Assembly: GCF_900240265.1 (NCBI RefSeq)
Contig: NZ_LT964740.1
Location: forward strand, 218,910 to 251,205
Source of the DNA: Galactobacillus timonensis
Lineage (GTDB): Bacteria > Bacillota_I > Bacilli_A > Erysipelotrichales > Erysipelotrichaceae
Length of the DNA: 32,296 nucleotides
Direction of reading: 5' to 3'
The notes under the pieces are model-generated. The model searched no databases and had not been told where the DNA came from. It was given only the letters and a program-made list of their open reading frames with translations. The translations under genes were made by a program, and so were the position numbers. Below, piece by piece: positions 1-8,761 of the stretch (the first letter of the stretch is position 1; each line of letters starts with the position of its first letter).

Positions 1-241
1 CACGATTGCTCTTTCGTACAGCTTCATCATAGATTACATATTTACTTTTCAGCTACGCCGTTTTGGTACCGTCGCGGTCTCCGTCGAGGCGGTTCCAAAA
101 GTGCCGACGCTCCGCGTCCGCAAATCCGCCGTTTGCGGTGTAACGCAAACAGCAGAATTGTGCTATTAATCGACAGGATAGTGATTTTTCTTTTTTTTTG
201 CGGAAAAGTATCATTGATACTGACAATAAGGAGATACAAAC
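1..241. other. Leader region upstream of gmd, no gene seen
   Basis: No convincing coding region is visible; the short frames here have no family-like composition. Structural signals are a 13-bp imperfect stem (61-73 with 88-100), a segment at 131-138 that can pair either with 118-124 or with 144-150, a T-rich run at 183-199, and a perfect 7-bp inverted repeat around one central base at 207-221. The gmd ribosome binding site AAGGAG (228-233) follows. No strong -35/-10 pair is evident; TATTAA preceded by TGC (161-169) is the best weak candidate. The start of the window may cut an upstream gene or leader. Confidence 0.4.
207..221. promoter_or_regulatory. Inverted repeat just upstream of gmd, operator-like
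   Basis: AGTATCA (207-213), one T, then TGATACT (215-221) form a perfect inverted repeat that ends 7 bases before the gmd ribosome binding site. The size and position fit a dimeric repressor operator or a small mRNA hairpin. No regulator gene in the window can be assigned to it, so the role is inferred. Confidence 0.35.
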
Positions 242-1297
242 ATGAAAAAAGCAGTCATCACCGGCATCACCGGTCAAGATGGTTCCTATCTCGCCGAGTT
301 TCTTCTCGAAAAAGGCTATGAAGTCCATGGCATCGTCCGCCGCTCTTCCATTTCCAACACCGGCCGCATCGATTCTCTGATCCGGCAGCACCGGATCATT
401 CTTCATGACGGCGATCTGACCGACGGGTCCGGATTAATCCGGATCATCAACGAAGTCCGGCCCGATGAAATCTACAATCTCGCCGCCCAGTCCGATGTCC
501 ACGTCTCCTTCGACTCCTCCGAATATACCGGAAATGTTGATGCGCTTGGCGTTCTGCGTCTGTTGGAAGCGATCCGCATCTGCGGCCTGACAAAGACAAC
601 GCGCTTCTATCAGGCATCGACTTCCGAACTGTTCGGAAAGGTTGAAGAAGTTCCCCAGAAGGAAACCACCCCGTTCCATCCCTACAGTCCCTATGCAGTT
701 GCAAAGCTGTACGGCTACTGGATCGTGAAGGAGTATCGGGAGGCATACGGCATGTTTGCCTGCAACGGCATCCTCTTTAACCACGAATCCGAACGTCGCG
801 GCGAAAACTTTGTGACCAGAAAGATCACCCTGGCGGCCGGCCGGATTGCCGAGGGGCTTCAGGACCATCTGGAGCTTGGCAACATGGATTCCAGACGCGA
901 CTGGGGCTATGCCAAAGACTATGTCAAATGCCAGTGGCTCATCCTTCAGCAGGATCAACCGGATGACTATGTGATCGCTTCCGGTGAGCAGCATACGGTT
1001 CAGGACTTCACCGACAAAGCGTTCCGTGCCAACGGCATCGAACTGCGCTGGGAAGGCGAAGGAAAAGACAAGAAAGCCTATGATGCAAAGACCGGAAAGA
1101 TGCTCGTCTGCACGAATGAAAAATGGTATCGTCCGACCGATGTCGTCAACCTGCTCGGAGATCCGACCAAGGCAAAGAACAGGCTTGGATGGAATCCTCA
1201 GGAAACACCGTATGAAGAGCTTGTCCGCATCATGGCGGAACATGACCGCCGACAGGCAAAGCTGGAAAAGGCATTGAAAGATTCCGCAGTTGATTAA
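242..1297 (+). CDS. gmd: GDP-mannose 4,6-dehydratase
   Basis: Converts GDP-D-mannose to GDP-4-keto-6-deoxy-D-mannose, the first committed step to GDP-L-fucose, in the cytoplasm. The 351-residue protein has the usual family length. It opens with the short-chain dehydrogenase nucleotide-binding glycine motif ([11 protein letters not shown]) and carries the extended-SDR catalytic elements STSELFG and YAVAK. The start is fixed by AAGGAG about 8 nt upstream and by the family N-terminus. It is first in a five-gene cluster that supplies its substrate and uses its product; the next gene starts 15 nt downstream. Family assignment is firm. A related 6-deoxy-hexose product such as GDP-rhamnose is made unlikely by the adjacent fucose synthase. 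Confidence 0.95.
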   Translation: MKKAVITGITGQDGSYLAEFLLEKGYEVHGIVRRSSISNTGRIDSLIRQHRIILHDGDLTDGSGLIRIINEVRPDEIYNLAAQSDVHVSFDSSEYTGNVDALGVLRLLEAIRICGLTKTTRFYQASTSELFGKVEEVPQKETTPFHPYSPYAVAKLYGYWIVKEYREAYGMFACNGILFNHESERRGENFVTRKITLAAGRIAEGLQDHLELGNMDSRRDWGYAKDYVKCQWLILQQDQPDDYVIASGEQHTVQDFTDKAFRANGIELRWEGEGKDKKAYDAKTGKMLVCTNEKWYRPTDVVNLLGDPTKAKNRLGWNPQETPYEELVRIMAEHDRRQAKLEKALKDSAVD

Positions 1298-1312
1298 GAA
1301 AGAAGGTAGAAT

Positions 1313-2290
1313 ATGATTCCGGAAGAATACAGAAGCAAACAGCCGCCAATGGCGAAGGACGCAAAGATCTATGTTGCCGGTCATCACGGCATGGTCGGCT
1401 CCGCCATTGTCAGAGAGCTGCAGAAACAGGGCTATACAAATATCGTCACACGTACACACAAGGAGCTGGATCTGACCCGTCAGGATGCCGTGGAACAGTT
1501 CTTTGCCAGCGAAAAGCCGGAGTATGTGTTCCTTGCGGCAGCCAAGGTTGGGGGCATTGTCGCCAACCAGGAGGCTCTGGCCGATTTCATGTATGAAAAC
1601 ATGATCCTGGAAATGAATGTGATCCACAGCGCCTGGCAGAACGGCGTCAGGAAGCTGGAGTTTCTCGGAAGCTCGTGCATTTATCCCCGCATGGCTCCCC
1701 AGCCGATGAAGGAAAGCTGCCTTCTCACCTCCGAGCTTGAAAAAACCAATGAAGCCTATGCGCTCGCCAAGATTTCGGGTCTCAAATACTGTGAATATCT
1801 GAACCGTCAGTACGGTACGGATTATATTTCCGTCATGCCGACAAATCTCTACGGTCCCAATGACAATTATCATCCGACGCACAGCCATGTACTTCCGGCT
1901 CTGATCCGCCGCTTCCATGAGGCAAAGGAACAGAATCTTCCCTACGTAACCTGCTGGGGTGACGGTTCGCCGCTGCGTGAATTTCTTTACGTGGATGATC
2001 TTGCGAATTTCTGTGTCTTTCTGATGAACAACTACAGCGGCAACGAAACCGTCAATGCCGGCACAGGCAAGGAACTGACCATCCGCGAGCTTACGGAAAA
2101 GGTCGCAAAGATCGTAGGCTATACGGGTGAAATCCGCTGGGACCCGTCCAAACCAAATGGAACGCCGCGGAAGCTTCTCGATATCAGTAAGTCCAAAGCC
2201 ATGGGCTGGCAGCCGAAGACAAGTCTTGACGAAGGCATCCGCCTGACCTATCAGGACTTTCTGAACAACCCGGTGCGGGCCGAGAGGTAA
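1313..2290 (+). CDS. fcl: GDP-L-fucose synthase (epimerase/reductase)
   Basis: Carries out 3,5-epimerisation and NADPH-dependent reduction of GDP-4-keto-6-deoxymannose to GDP-L-fucose. Seen in the sequence: the N-terminal Rossmann motif GHHGMVGSA, the GSSCIYP segment that carries the catalytic serine/cysteine region, and YALAK with the catalytic Tyr and Lys. Length is 325 residues, typical for the family. AGAAGG at 1301-1306 supports the start used here; this gives about 12 extra residues before the family-like [11 protein letters not shown], and an internal ATG at 1349 lacks a good ribosome binding site. It sits between gmd and manC with gaps of 15 and 3 nt, so co-transcription is near certain. 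Confidence 0.94.
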   Translation: MIPEEYRSKQPPMAKDAKIYVAGHHGMVGSAIVRELQKQGYTNIVTRTHKELDLTRQDAVEQFFASEKPEYVFLAAAKVGGIVANQEALADFMYENMILEMNVIHSAWQNGVRKLEFLGSSCIYPRMAPQPMKESCLLTSELEKTNEAYALAKISGLKYCEYLNRQYGTDYISVMPTNLYGPNDNYHPTHSHVLPALIRRFHEAKEQNLPYVTCWGDGSPLREFLYVDDLANFCVFLMNNYSGNETVNAGTGKELTIRELTEKVAKIVGYTGEIRWDPSKPNGTPRKLLDISKSKAMGWQPKTSLDEGIRLTYQDFLNNPVRAER

Positions 2291-2293
2291 GAC

Positions 2294-3610
2294 ATGAATC
2301 TTATTTTACTTTCCGGAGGGTCCGGCAAGCGTCTCTGGCCCCTTTCCAACGATGTACGCTCCAAACAGTTTCTGAAAATATTCAAGCGTCCGGGCGGAAC
2401 CTACGAATCCATGGTTCAGAGAATCTTCCGCCAGGTCCACGAAGTGGAACCGCAGGCGCAGATTCTCATCACCACAAGCCGTTCCCAGGTATCAGCGCTG
2501 CACAATCAGCTTGGCGAACACGTAGACGTATGCATCGAGCCTTCCCGCCGCGACACCTTTGCGGCCATTGCGCTGGCCTGTTCCTATCTTCATGAAATCA
2601 GGAAGATGCCGCTGGATGAGGCGGTTGTCGTCTGCCCCGTTGATCCCTATGTGAACAACGACTATTTTGAGATGCTGCAGAAGATTTATCAGCGGGCAAA
2701 GGAATCGGAGCAGGGTCTTGTTCTGATGGGAATTGAACCGACTTATCCAAGCGAAAAATACGGATATATCATCCCGAAGACAAAGGATCCGGTTTCACTG
2801 GTCGAGTGCTTCAAGGAGAAGCCGGACGCTGAGACCGCTGCCGGCTATATTGCGCAGGGGGCTCTGTGGAACGGCGGCGTCTTCGGTTTCAAAATCGGAC
2901 ATGTCCTGCAGAAGGCGGAGGAACTGCTGTCCTTCTCGGGCTATCAGGATCTCTATGATCATTACGATGCTGTGCAGAAGATTTCCTTTGACTATGCCTT
3001 TGTCGAAAAGGAACCGCATATCGAAGTTCTCCGTTTTCAGGGCCAGTGGCTCGATGCCGGCACATGGAATACCTTAAGCAAAGTGATGACGGATCCGGTG
3101 ATCGGCCAGGGCGAGCTCGATGAGACCTGTGAAGATACAACCGTCGTCAATGAGCTGAACCTGCCGATTCTGTGCATGGGATTGAAGAATGTTGTTGTTG
3201 CGGCAAGCCCCGATGGAATTCTGGTGGCGGACAAGGACCGCTCCAGCTATATGAAGCCCTATGTTGACAAACTGGAACAGCCGGCCCGGTTTGCCGAAAA
3301 ATCGTGGGGCAGCTATGAGGTACTGGATGTTCAGAAGGCAAGCATGACGATTCTGGTAACCCTGAAGCCCGGCAGCCGGATGAACTATCACAGCCACGAT
3401 CATCGCAATGAAATATGGGCGGTGCTCTCGGGCAACGGTGAGACAGTCGTTGACGGCATGAAACAGCCCGTAAAACCGGGGGATGTCATTACGATCGAAG
3501 CCGGCTGCCGCCATACGATCATTGCCCTCAGTGAGCTGAAGGTGATCGAAGTTCAGCTGGGAGAAGAAATCAGTGTTCATGACAAGCACAAATACTCGCT
3601 CGATGAATGA
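2294..3610 (+). CDS. manC: Mannose-1-phosphate guanylyltransferase with C-terminal cupin domain
   Basis: Makes GDP-mannose from mannose-1-phosphate and GTP. The N-terminal nucleotidyltransferase (about residues 1-290) shows the pyrophosphorylase signature LSGGSGKRLWPLS, with Lys where many relatives have Thr, the sugar-site motif FKEKPD and WNGGVFGF. The C-terminal part (about 330-438) is a cupin like the phosphomannose-isomerase half of bifunctional type II enzymes. In that half the usual HHHRxEHW is changed to HDHRNEIW, so isomerase activity may be weak or lost, which fits the separate manA next door. It is 438 residues, slightly short for the type II family. The ribosome binding site GAGAGG lies inside the end of fcl. 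Confidence 0.92.
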   Translation: MNLILLSGGSGKRLWPLSNDVRSKQFLKIFKRPGGTYESMVQRIFRQVHEVEPQAQILITTSRSQVSALHNQLGEHVDVCIEPSRRDTFAAIALACSYLHEIRKMPLDEAVVVCPVDPYVNNDYFEMLQKIYQRAKESEQGLVLMGIEPTYPSEKYGYIIPKTKDPVSLVECFKEKPDAETAAGYIAQGALWNGGVFGFKIGHVLQKAEELLSFSGYQDLYDHYDAVQKISFDYAFVEKEPHIEVLRFQGQWLDAGTWNTLSKVMTDPVIGQGELDETCEDTTVVNELNLPILCMGLKNVVVAASPDGILVADKDRSSYMKPYVDKLEQPARFAEKSWGSYEVLDVQKASMTILVTLKPGSRMNYHSHDHRNEIWAVLSGNGETVVDGMKQPVKPGDVITIEAGCRHTIIALSELKVIEVQLGEEISVHDKHKYSLDE

Positions 3611-4580
3611 TCCCTTTCTTCTGAAGCCTGCCGCAAAGGATTATCTGTGGGGCGGAAACCGTCTCAATACGGAATTCGGAAAGAAAATCGATCTCTCCCC
3701 TCTTGCGGAAACCTGGGAATGTTCCGTTCATCCGGCCGGTGAAAGCATCATTGCCAGCGGCCCCTTCAAAAACCGCACCCTGCGGTCCGTACTTGAGTCA
3801 CATCCGGAATTCATGGGAACCAATGCGATCAGCCGCAGCGATCTGCCCGTTCTGGTGAAATTCATTGACGCCGATCAGGATCTTTCCATTCAGGTACATC
3901 CGGATGATGCCTACGCGCGATCGCATGAAAACGGACAGTCCGGAAAGACGGAACTGTGGTACATCCTTGACGCGGAGCCGGGAGCGACGATTGTTTACGG
4001 CCTCAAGTATCCCTTGAGCCGGAAAGAAGCGGAAGAAGAGCTGCTCCGCGGAGATTTTACAAAGTATCTGAACTACGTCCCTGTAAAGAAGGGCGATGTA
4101 TTTCTGATCAAAGCCGGCACGATCCATGCCATCAACCATGGCGTTCTGGCGGCGGAAATTCAGGAAAGCTCCGATCTTACCTACCGCCTGTTCGATTACC
4201 ACCGGCTGGATAAAAACGGAAAAGAGCGGCCGCTGAACATTTCGGGGGCTCTGGACGTGGCGGATCTTTCCGCGCTGCAGCCGCCTCAGCAGCCGATGCA
4301 TGTTCTTCATTATCAGCGCGGTTTTGCGACCGAACGTCTGTGCCGGTGTCCGTATTTTCAGGTGGACCGTGTTCTATTGAATACAGCGGTCGTTCGCTCG
4401 ATGGTTCCCATCCAGACAACAAACTATACCTTCCGTATTCTGCTGTGCATCGACGGATGCGGCGTAATGCGCACCGACGAAGATCTTTTCTTCTTCAAGG
4501 GTGACTGTATTTTCATTCCGGCCGGATCAAAGCCGGCACACCTGCACGGCAGCGCAAAGTTTCTTTCCATCGAATGCTGA
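3603..4580 (+). CDS. manA: Mannose-6-phosphate isomerase, type I
   Basis: Interconverts fructose-6-phosphate and mannose-6-phosphate; a Zn-dependent cupin enzyme of about 325 residues. Visible metal-site motifs are QVHPDD, GKTELWY and GTIHAIN, as expected for the short Bacillota form. The start at 3603 overlaps the manC stop by 8 nt and matches the family N-terminus (MNDPFLLKPAAKDYLWGG). It has no ribosome binding site of its own, so translational coupling is likely. A GTG at 3573 with GGGAGA about 8 nt upstream is an alternative start that would add 10 residues. It is the fourth gene of the GDP-fucose cluster. Confidence 0.93.
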   Translation: MNDPFLLKPAAKDYLWGGNRLNTEFGKKIDLSPLAETWECSVHPAGESIIASGPFKNRTLRSVLESHPEFMGTNAISRSDLPVLVKFIDADQDLSIQVHPDDAYARSHENGQSGKTELWYILDAEPGATIVYGLKYPLSRKEAEEELLRGDFTKYLNYVPVKKGDVFLIKAGTIHAINHGVLAAEIQESSDLTYRLFDYHRLDKNGKERPLNISGALDVADLSALQPPQQPMHVLHYQRGFATERLCRCPYFQVDRVLLNTAVVRSMVPIQTTNYTFRILLCIDGCGVMRTDEDLFFFKGDCIFIPAGSKPAHLHGSAKFLSIEC

Positions 4581-4591
4581 GGAGGAAAAAA

Positions 4592-6274
4592 ATGAATCAT
4601 AAAATTGATGAACTTTACCGGTTATGGCTGAAAAAAGCAGACAGGGACCCCGATCTGCAGAAAGAACTCTCTGCCATTGAGAATTACGAGGACGCCATCG
4701 AAGATGCCTTTTATCAGGATCTGAAATTCGGAACCGGCGGACTGAGAGGAATCATCGGTGCCGGCACCAACCGCATGAATGTCTACACCGTAGCAAAAGC
4801 GACCCAGGGACTGGCCAATGGCCTCAAGAAAACAGCGGCATCTCCATCCGTCGCCATCAGCTATGATTCCCGCAGGAAGTCGAAGCTGTTTGCACAAACG
4901 GCTGCAGAAGTACTGTGTGCCAACGGCATCCGGGTATATCTCTATCCGCAGCTGATGCCCACTCCCTGCCTTTCGTATGCCGTGCGGTATTTTCATACTT
5001 CTGCCGGCATCATGATCACCGCATCCCACAACCCTGCCGAATATAACGGATACAAGGTATACGGAGCGGACGGCTGTCAGATTACCACGGAAGCCGCTTC
5101 AAGAATCCTGAAGGAAATTGAGCAGCTGGATCCGTTTGAAGATATTCTCTCTTCCTCCTATGAGGAAGATCTTTCTTCCGGAAAGATCCAGCTCATTGAT
5201 GAAGCTGTTCTTTCCTGCTTCCTTGATACCGTCAGTCAGCAGTCGCAGCTGTTTGGCGACGATGCGGACCGCAGCCTTTCCATTGTTTATACGCCCCTGA
5301 ACGGAACGGGCAGAGTACCTGTTCTGAAGATTCTGGAAAAACAGGGATTCCACAATGTAAGTGTCGTGCCTGAACAGGAAATGCCGGATGAAGATTTTCC
5401 GACCTGTCCCTATCCCAACCCGGAACTTGATGAGGCGCTGACACTGGGAAAACAGCTTGCTGAAAAGAAGCACGCAGATCTTTTGATTGCGACGGATCCG
5501 GATTGTGACCGTGTCGGTGTCATGGCACGGGATGGCGGGGCGTTGCTGAGACTCAGCGGCAATGAGGTCGGTCTTCTGCTGCTGGACTATATCTGTCAGC
5601 AGAAATCCAGACACCATACGATGCCTGCGGATCCGGTATTGATCAAAACGATCGTCACATCGGATCTGGCCGAAAAGATTGCGCAAAGCTTCGGCGTGCG
5701 GACAATCAATGTCCTGACAGGATTCAAGTACATTGGCGAACAGATCGGACTGCTGGAAAACAGCGGAAAGGCTGCTTCGTATGTGTTCGGCTTTGAAGAA
5801 AGCTGCGGCTATCTGAACGGCACCTATGTTCGGGATAAGGATGGCGTCGATGGCGTCATGCTGATTACGGAAACCGCCGCCTACTGGAAAGCACATGGCA
5901 AAACGCTGGTTCAGCGGTTGAACGAGATTTACGGCACCTATGGCTATATGCTGAATACGCTGCATTCATTCTCCTTTCCGGGCGAAAAAGGCATGCAGGA
6001 AATGGACGGCATCATGGACCGTCTGCGCGGCCCGGTTCAGGAGATTGCAGGCATGAATATTCTGGAGCGGAAAGATTACAGCAATGGCATTGATGGACTT
6101 CCGAAATCAAATGTCATGAAATTCTCCTTCAATGGTGGATCCCTTGTGATCCGTCCTTCCGGAACCGAGCCGAAGCTGAAGATCTATGCATCGATCCTGG
6201 ATGAGGACAAGGAAAAAGCCGAAGCCGTGGAAAAAAAGCTGATCGGAGCGTTCAAAACAGAATATATCCAATAA
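4592..6274 (+). CDS. Phospho-sugar mutase (phosphomannomutase/phosphoglucomutase)
   Basis: Interconverts hexose-6-phosphate and hexose-1-phosphate. In this operon mannose-6-P to mannose-1-P is the expected reaction, and glucose phosphate may also be used. The four-domain alpha-D-phosphohexomutase layout is clear: N-terminal FGTGGLRG, phosphoserine loop TASHNP, metal loop DPDCDRVG, sugar loop GFEESCGY and phosphate-binding RPSGTEPKLKIY near the C-terminus. At 560 residues it resembles the PgcA/long phosphomannomutase group rather than short AlgC or GlmM. AGGAGG at 4580-4585 with 6-nt spacing decides the start at 4592, although the open frame extends 6 codons upstream. It is the last gene of the cluster. 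Substrate preference cannot be read from sequence. Confidence 0.9.
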   Translation: MNHKIDELYRLWLKKADRDPDLQKELSAIENYEDAIEDAFYQDLKFGTGGLRGIIGAGTNRMNVYTVAKATQGLANGLKKTAASPSVAISYDSRRKSKLFAQTAAEVLCANGIRVYLYPQLMPTPCLSYAVRYFHTSAGIMITASHNPAEYNGYKVYGADGCQITTEAASRILKEIEQLDPFEDILSSSYEEDLSSGKIQLIDEAVLSCFLDTVSQQSQLFGDDADRSLSIVYTPLNGTGRVPVLKILEKQGFHNVSVVPEQEMPDEDFPTCPYPNPELDEALTLGKQLAEKKHADLLIATDPDCDRVGVMARDGGALLRLSGNEVGLLLLDYICQQKSRHHTMPADPVLIKTIVTSDLAEKIAQSFGVRTINVLTGFKYIGEQIGLLENSGKAASYVFGFEESCGYLNGTYVRDKDGVDGVMLITETAAYWKAHGKTLVQRLNEIYGTYGYMLNTLHSFSFPGEKGMQEMDGIMDRLRGPVQEIAGMNILERKDYSNGIDGLPKSNVMKFSFNGGSLVIRPSGTEPKLKIYASILDEDKEKAEAVEKKLIGAFKTEYIQ

Positions 6275-6331
6275 GGCCGCTGCGCGATCCGCTTGACCTG
6301 TATGAAATCCATTCCAACCGAAAACAGGGAA

Positions 6332-6340
6332 TGATAGAAT
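6332..6340 (+). promoter_or_regulatory. Putative extended -10 promoter of the thioredoxin-fold gene
   Basis: TGATAGAAT matches the extended -10 pattern TGnTAnAAT. The hexamer at the 17-bp -35 position (TTCCAA) is poor. The ribosome-binding stretch AGGCAGGTG (6344-6352) follows closely, so a transcript from here would have a leader of only about 11 nt. Confidence 0.35.
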
Positions 6341-6357
6341 ACTAGGCAGGTGATTTT

Positions 6358-6885
6358 ATGTTCAAGCGGATTATGCTTACTCTTCTGGCCTTACTGGCCA
6401 TTTATTCCGGCGCCGTTGTTGTATATCTCGGCAACAAGCCGGAGCTGGCGGAAACCAGCGCCTTCGCCCAGAATAACGGCAGCACGCTTTACTATGACAC
6501 GCTGCGCGACTATACGCTCAACAGCGGCGCTTCCGCGACACATTACTACTTCTTCTGCACCAGTGAAGATAACAACTGTGCATTCGTGGAAGATACGGTC
6601 ATACGGGATACGGAACGGGAAACCGGTCTGACCCTGTCTTCGCTGATTGAATATGTTGATATTACGGATCTTGTGGAAAACATGGATTACAACCGCCTCT
6701 ATACCGACTGGACGGTTTCTTCCTTCCCTGCCTTTGTTGCCGTGAAGAACGACAATGGCGAGATCAAGATTGAAAACACGCTGGAATGGACGGACGATAA
6801 CCCGATCAGCAGTCAGACGCTGATCAGCTGGCTCGAGCTCAATAAGCTCTACAATGCCCCAGCTCCTACTTCCGCAGCTCAATAA
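6358..6885 (+). CDS. Membrane-anchored thioredoxin-fold protein with C-X6-C motif
   Basis: This is a 175-residue protein. Residues 5-24 form an N-terminal hydrophobic segment that acts as a signal anchor, so the rest is probably outside the membrane. HYYFFC at 62-67 is a beta strand ending in Cys67, with a second cysteine at 74. SFPAFVAV (122-129) resembles the cis-proline segment of thioredoxins, and DNGEIKIENTLEW resembles the following strand and turn. A normal CxxC is absent, so it may be a non-redox fold relative or use an unusual disulfide. I do not recognise a named family. It starts 83 bp after the mutase gene and probably has its own promoter. An IS hairpin lies just downstream. Confidence 0.7.
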   Translation: MFKRIMLTLLALLAIYSGAVVVYLGNKPELAETSAFAQNNGSTLYYDTLRDYTLNSGASATHYYFFCTSEDNNCAFVEDTVIRDTERETGLTLSSLIEYVDITDLVENMDYNRLYTDWTVSSFPAFVAVKNDNGEIKIENTLEWTDDNPISSQTLISWLELNKLYNAPAPTSAAQ

Positions 6886-6895
6886 AACGTTAATG

Positions 6896-6938
6896 AAAAG
6901 GGGCTGTAACAGTTGAATGACTGTTATGGCTCCTTTTT
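6896..6938. terminator. Left IS-end hairpin, likely bidirectional terminator
   Basis: Arms 6896-6913 and 6920-6938 pair almost completely around a 6-nt loop, with a few G:U pairs. The A run on the left and T run on the right make it terminator-like on both strands. It would end transcription from the thioredoxin-fold gene and shield the transposase from outside transcription. Confidence 0.65.
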
Positions 6939-6982
6939 CGGCGGTCTGATGTTAAAGAAGTTCAAGAAAGTTGAAATCCATG

Positions 6983-7011
6983 TTGATTAAATACATGCTT
7001 GCATGTATAAT
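6983..7011 (+). promoter_or_regulatory. Transposase promoter containing a palindrome
   Basis: TTGATT (6983-6988), a 17-bp spacer and a perfect TATAAT (7006-7011) form a strong promoter. The spacer holds a perfect inverted repeat, ATACATGC-TT-GCATGTAT (6991-7008), which overlaps the -10 box and is a plausible binding site for a repressor or for the transposase. The -10 ends 6 nt before the ATG, which predicts a leaderless transcript. Confidence 0.7.
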
Positions 7012-7017
7012 TAAGGT

Positions 7018-8631
7018 ATGAAAAATGCTGATCTTGTTTTCGAAGGACCCGATCAGCGCACTTATTATAACGCTGTTCAGCTGGCCCTGCCTCTTAATCT
7101 CTTTATCAAAGTGCCTCAGGATGACACCCTTTATTCGTTTCTCGGTGCGGTGAAAGGAGTGAACTTCAGCCGTTATGTGAAACCAATCCGTTCGAATAAC
7201 TCCCGCAGTCATGACAGAGGTATGCTCGTTAAAGTCATTCTCTTTGCCTACATGAATCGCATTTATTCCCTGGAAGATATCGTCCAGCACTGTCGGACCG
7301 ATATCCGGTTCATCTATCTCTCTAATCAGGAAATGCCCAGTAAAATGGCCTTTTCGCGTGTGATGAATCAGCTCACTGAATCCATTGACAGCCTCATGAA
7401 GGATCTCAACCTGGATATTATCAACGAGACTGGAATTGATCCGAACACTCAGTTCGTAGATGGCACGAAGATCGAGGCGAATGCGTACAAGAATTCCTTT
7501 GTTTATAAGAAACGAATTCTGAATGCACGTGCAGATCTCTTCCGCGATATTACCAAAGCGGTCACCTCACTGAATCTCGCTTATGGGTACTATTACGAAA
7601 CCAAAGTGAGATACTCTGCTTTGGAAATATGGTTCATCGTTCAGTATCTGATGGATGTCATGGTTCATGAAAACATTCAAATTCAGTACGGAAAAGGAAA
7701 GCGCAAGTCAGACATTCAGAAGCGGTATGATCTTCTGCTTGGCTACGCAATACGGCTCAGCGGCTATGAGACCTGGCTTTCTATCATTGGTGACAGGAAC
7801 AGCTGCTCAAAGACGGATCATGATGCGACCTTCATGGCTACCAAATGGGATTATTACAACCGTTCCGGTGTAACACGCCCCTGCTATAACTGCCAGATCG
7901 CCGTTTCAGAGGGATTCATTGTAAACAGCGATATCTATCAGACGCCTGGAGATACGGTCACCTGGGAACCATTTATGGAGCGATTCCACAGCTTATACGG
8001 TTATTATCCCAGGGATCCGACGGCTGATGCCGGATATGGAGGTTATGACAATTATCTGTATAACATCCGGCATGGAATAAATCTGGTTCAGAAGTTCCCG
8101 ATGTACGGCAAGGAACACGACAGAATGTTCAGGAAGAATCACCCATTTAATACATTCAACTGGGGTGTTGATAAAGATGGCTATCGGATCTGTCCGAATG
8201 GAAGAAAGTTCGATCATTATGACGGAGACAGAAGTTCAATTTCACGGGCAGGAAATCTGACCATTCTGCAGAATTATTCAGAGCCAAAACATTGCGAAGG
8301 CTGTCCACTGAGAGACAAATGTATACCGAAGTACAACAAGCGTGGATATCGTCAGAACAGCGTGAATGTTGTGGGTGAAGAGCTGAAAGCGGAAGCCAGA
8401 AAACAGCTGGATTCAGAGAAAGGAATCGAACTGAAAACCAAGCGCAGCGAGCAGGCGGAAGGTGCCTTCGGAGTGATTAAGGAAGACATGAGATTTACCC
8501 GATTCCATAGAAGAGGAATGAAAAACGTAAAAATGGAATTTCTTCTGGTAATCATGGGATACAATCTCCGCAAATATCACCACTGGCGTCTGACTGTGAA
8601 GAAGCCAGAGCAGAATTCACTGATGAACTAA
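7018..8631 (+). CDS. IS1182-family transposase
   Basis: A 537-residue DDE transposase. The N-terminal DUF772-like region includes the stretch MLVKVILFAYMNRIYSLEDI. It is followed by the family hallmark FVDGTKIEANAYKNSFVYKK, with the first catalytic Asp, then a second acidic motif near DPTADAGYGGYDN, a cysteine cluster (HCEGCPLRDKC), and the C-terminal glutamate region AEGAFGVIKEDMRFTRFHRRG. Full length with no frameshift, so possibly active. An in-frame TAA at 7012-7014 means ATG 7018 is the first available start, and the next internal Met is far downstream. The gene lies alone inside the element and is followed by its own terminator. Confidence 0.92.
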   Translation: MKNADLVFEGPDQRTYYNAVQLALPLNLFIKVPQDDTLYSFLGAVKGVNFSRYVKPIRSNNSRSHDRGMLVKVILFAYMNRIYSLEDIVQHCRTDIRFIYLSNQEMPSKMAFSRVMNQLTESIDSLMKDLNLDIINETGIDPNTQFVDGTKIEANAYKNSFVYKKRILNARADLFRDITKAVTSLNLAYGYYYETKVRYSALEIWFIVQYLMDVMVHENIQIQYGKGKRKSDIQKRYDLLLGYAIRLSGYETWLSIIGDRNSCSKTDHDATFMATKWDYYNRSGVTRPCYNCQIAVSEGFIVNSDIYQTPGDTVTWEPFMERFHSLYGYYPRDPTADAGYGGYDNYLYNIRHGINLVQKFPMYGKEHDRMFRKNHPFNTFNWGVDKDGYRICPNGRKFDHYDGDRSSISRAGNLTILQNYSEPKHCEGCPLRDKCIPKYNKRGYRQNSVNVVGEELKAEARKQLDSEKGIELKTKRSEQAEGAFGVIKEDMRFTRFHRRGMKNVKMEFLLVIMGYNLRKYHHWRLTVKKPEQNSLMN

Positions 8632-8681
8632 AGCGAAAGACAGTAAGAAATTTTCATGGAACTAACAAAGATGTTTTTAAT

Positions 8682-8713
8682 GCGTGCTGATTTGATACCG
8701 TCAGCCGCTTTTT
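8682..8713 (+). terminator. Terminator of the transposase gene
   Basis: GCGTGCTGA (8682-8690) pairs with TCAGCCGC (8701-8708) with one bulged base, followed by a run of T to 8713. It lies about 50 bp after the transposase stop, inside the element. Confidence 0.6.
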
Positions 8714-8761
8714 CATATTGCCGGAGAATGAATGCTCGAGCACTATCATTCACCATGCAAG

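Noticed and set aside
61..100. 13-bp imperfect stem near the window start as a terminator
   Set aside because: The T tract lies on the 5' side and the A tract on the 3' side on both strands, the wrong order for intrinsic termination.
183..199. T-rich run upstream of gmd as a terminator tail
   Set aside because: Only a 4-bp stem lies directly before it, too weak for a terminator.
434..1918. A 494-codon open frame on the minus strand
   Set aside because: It runs antisense across gmd and fcl, both clear enzymes; its composition has no recognisable domain.
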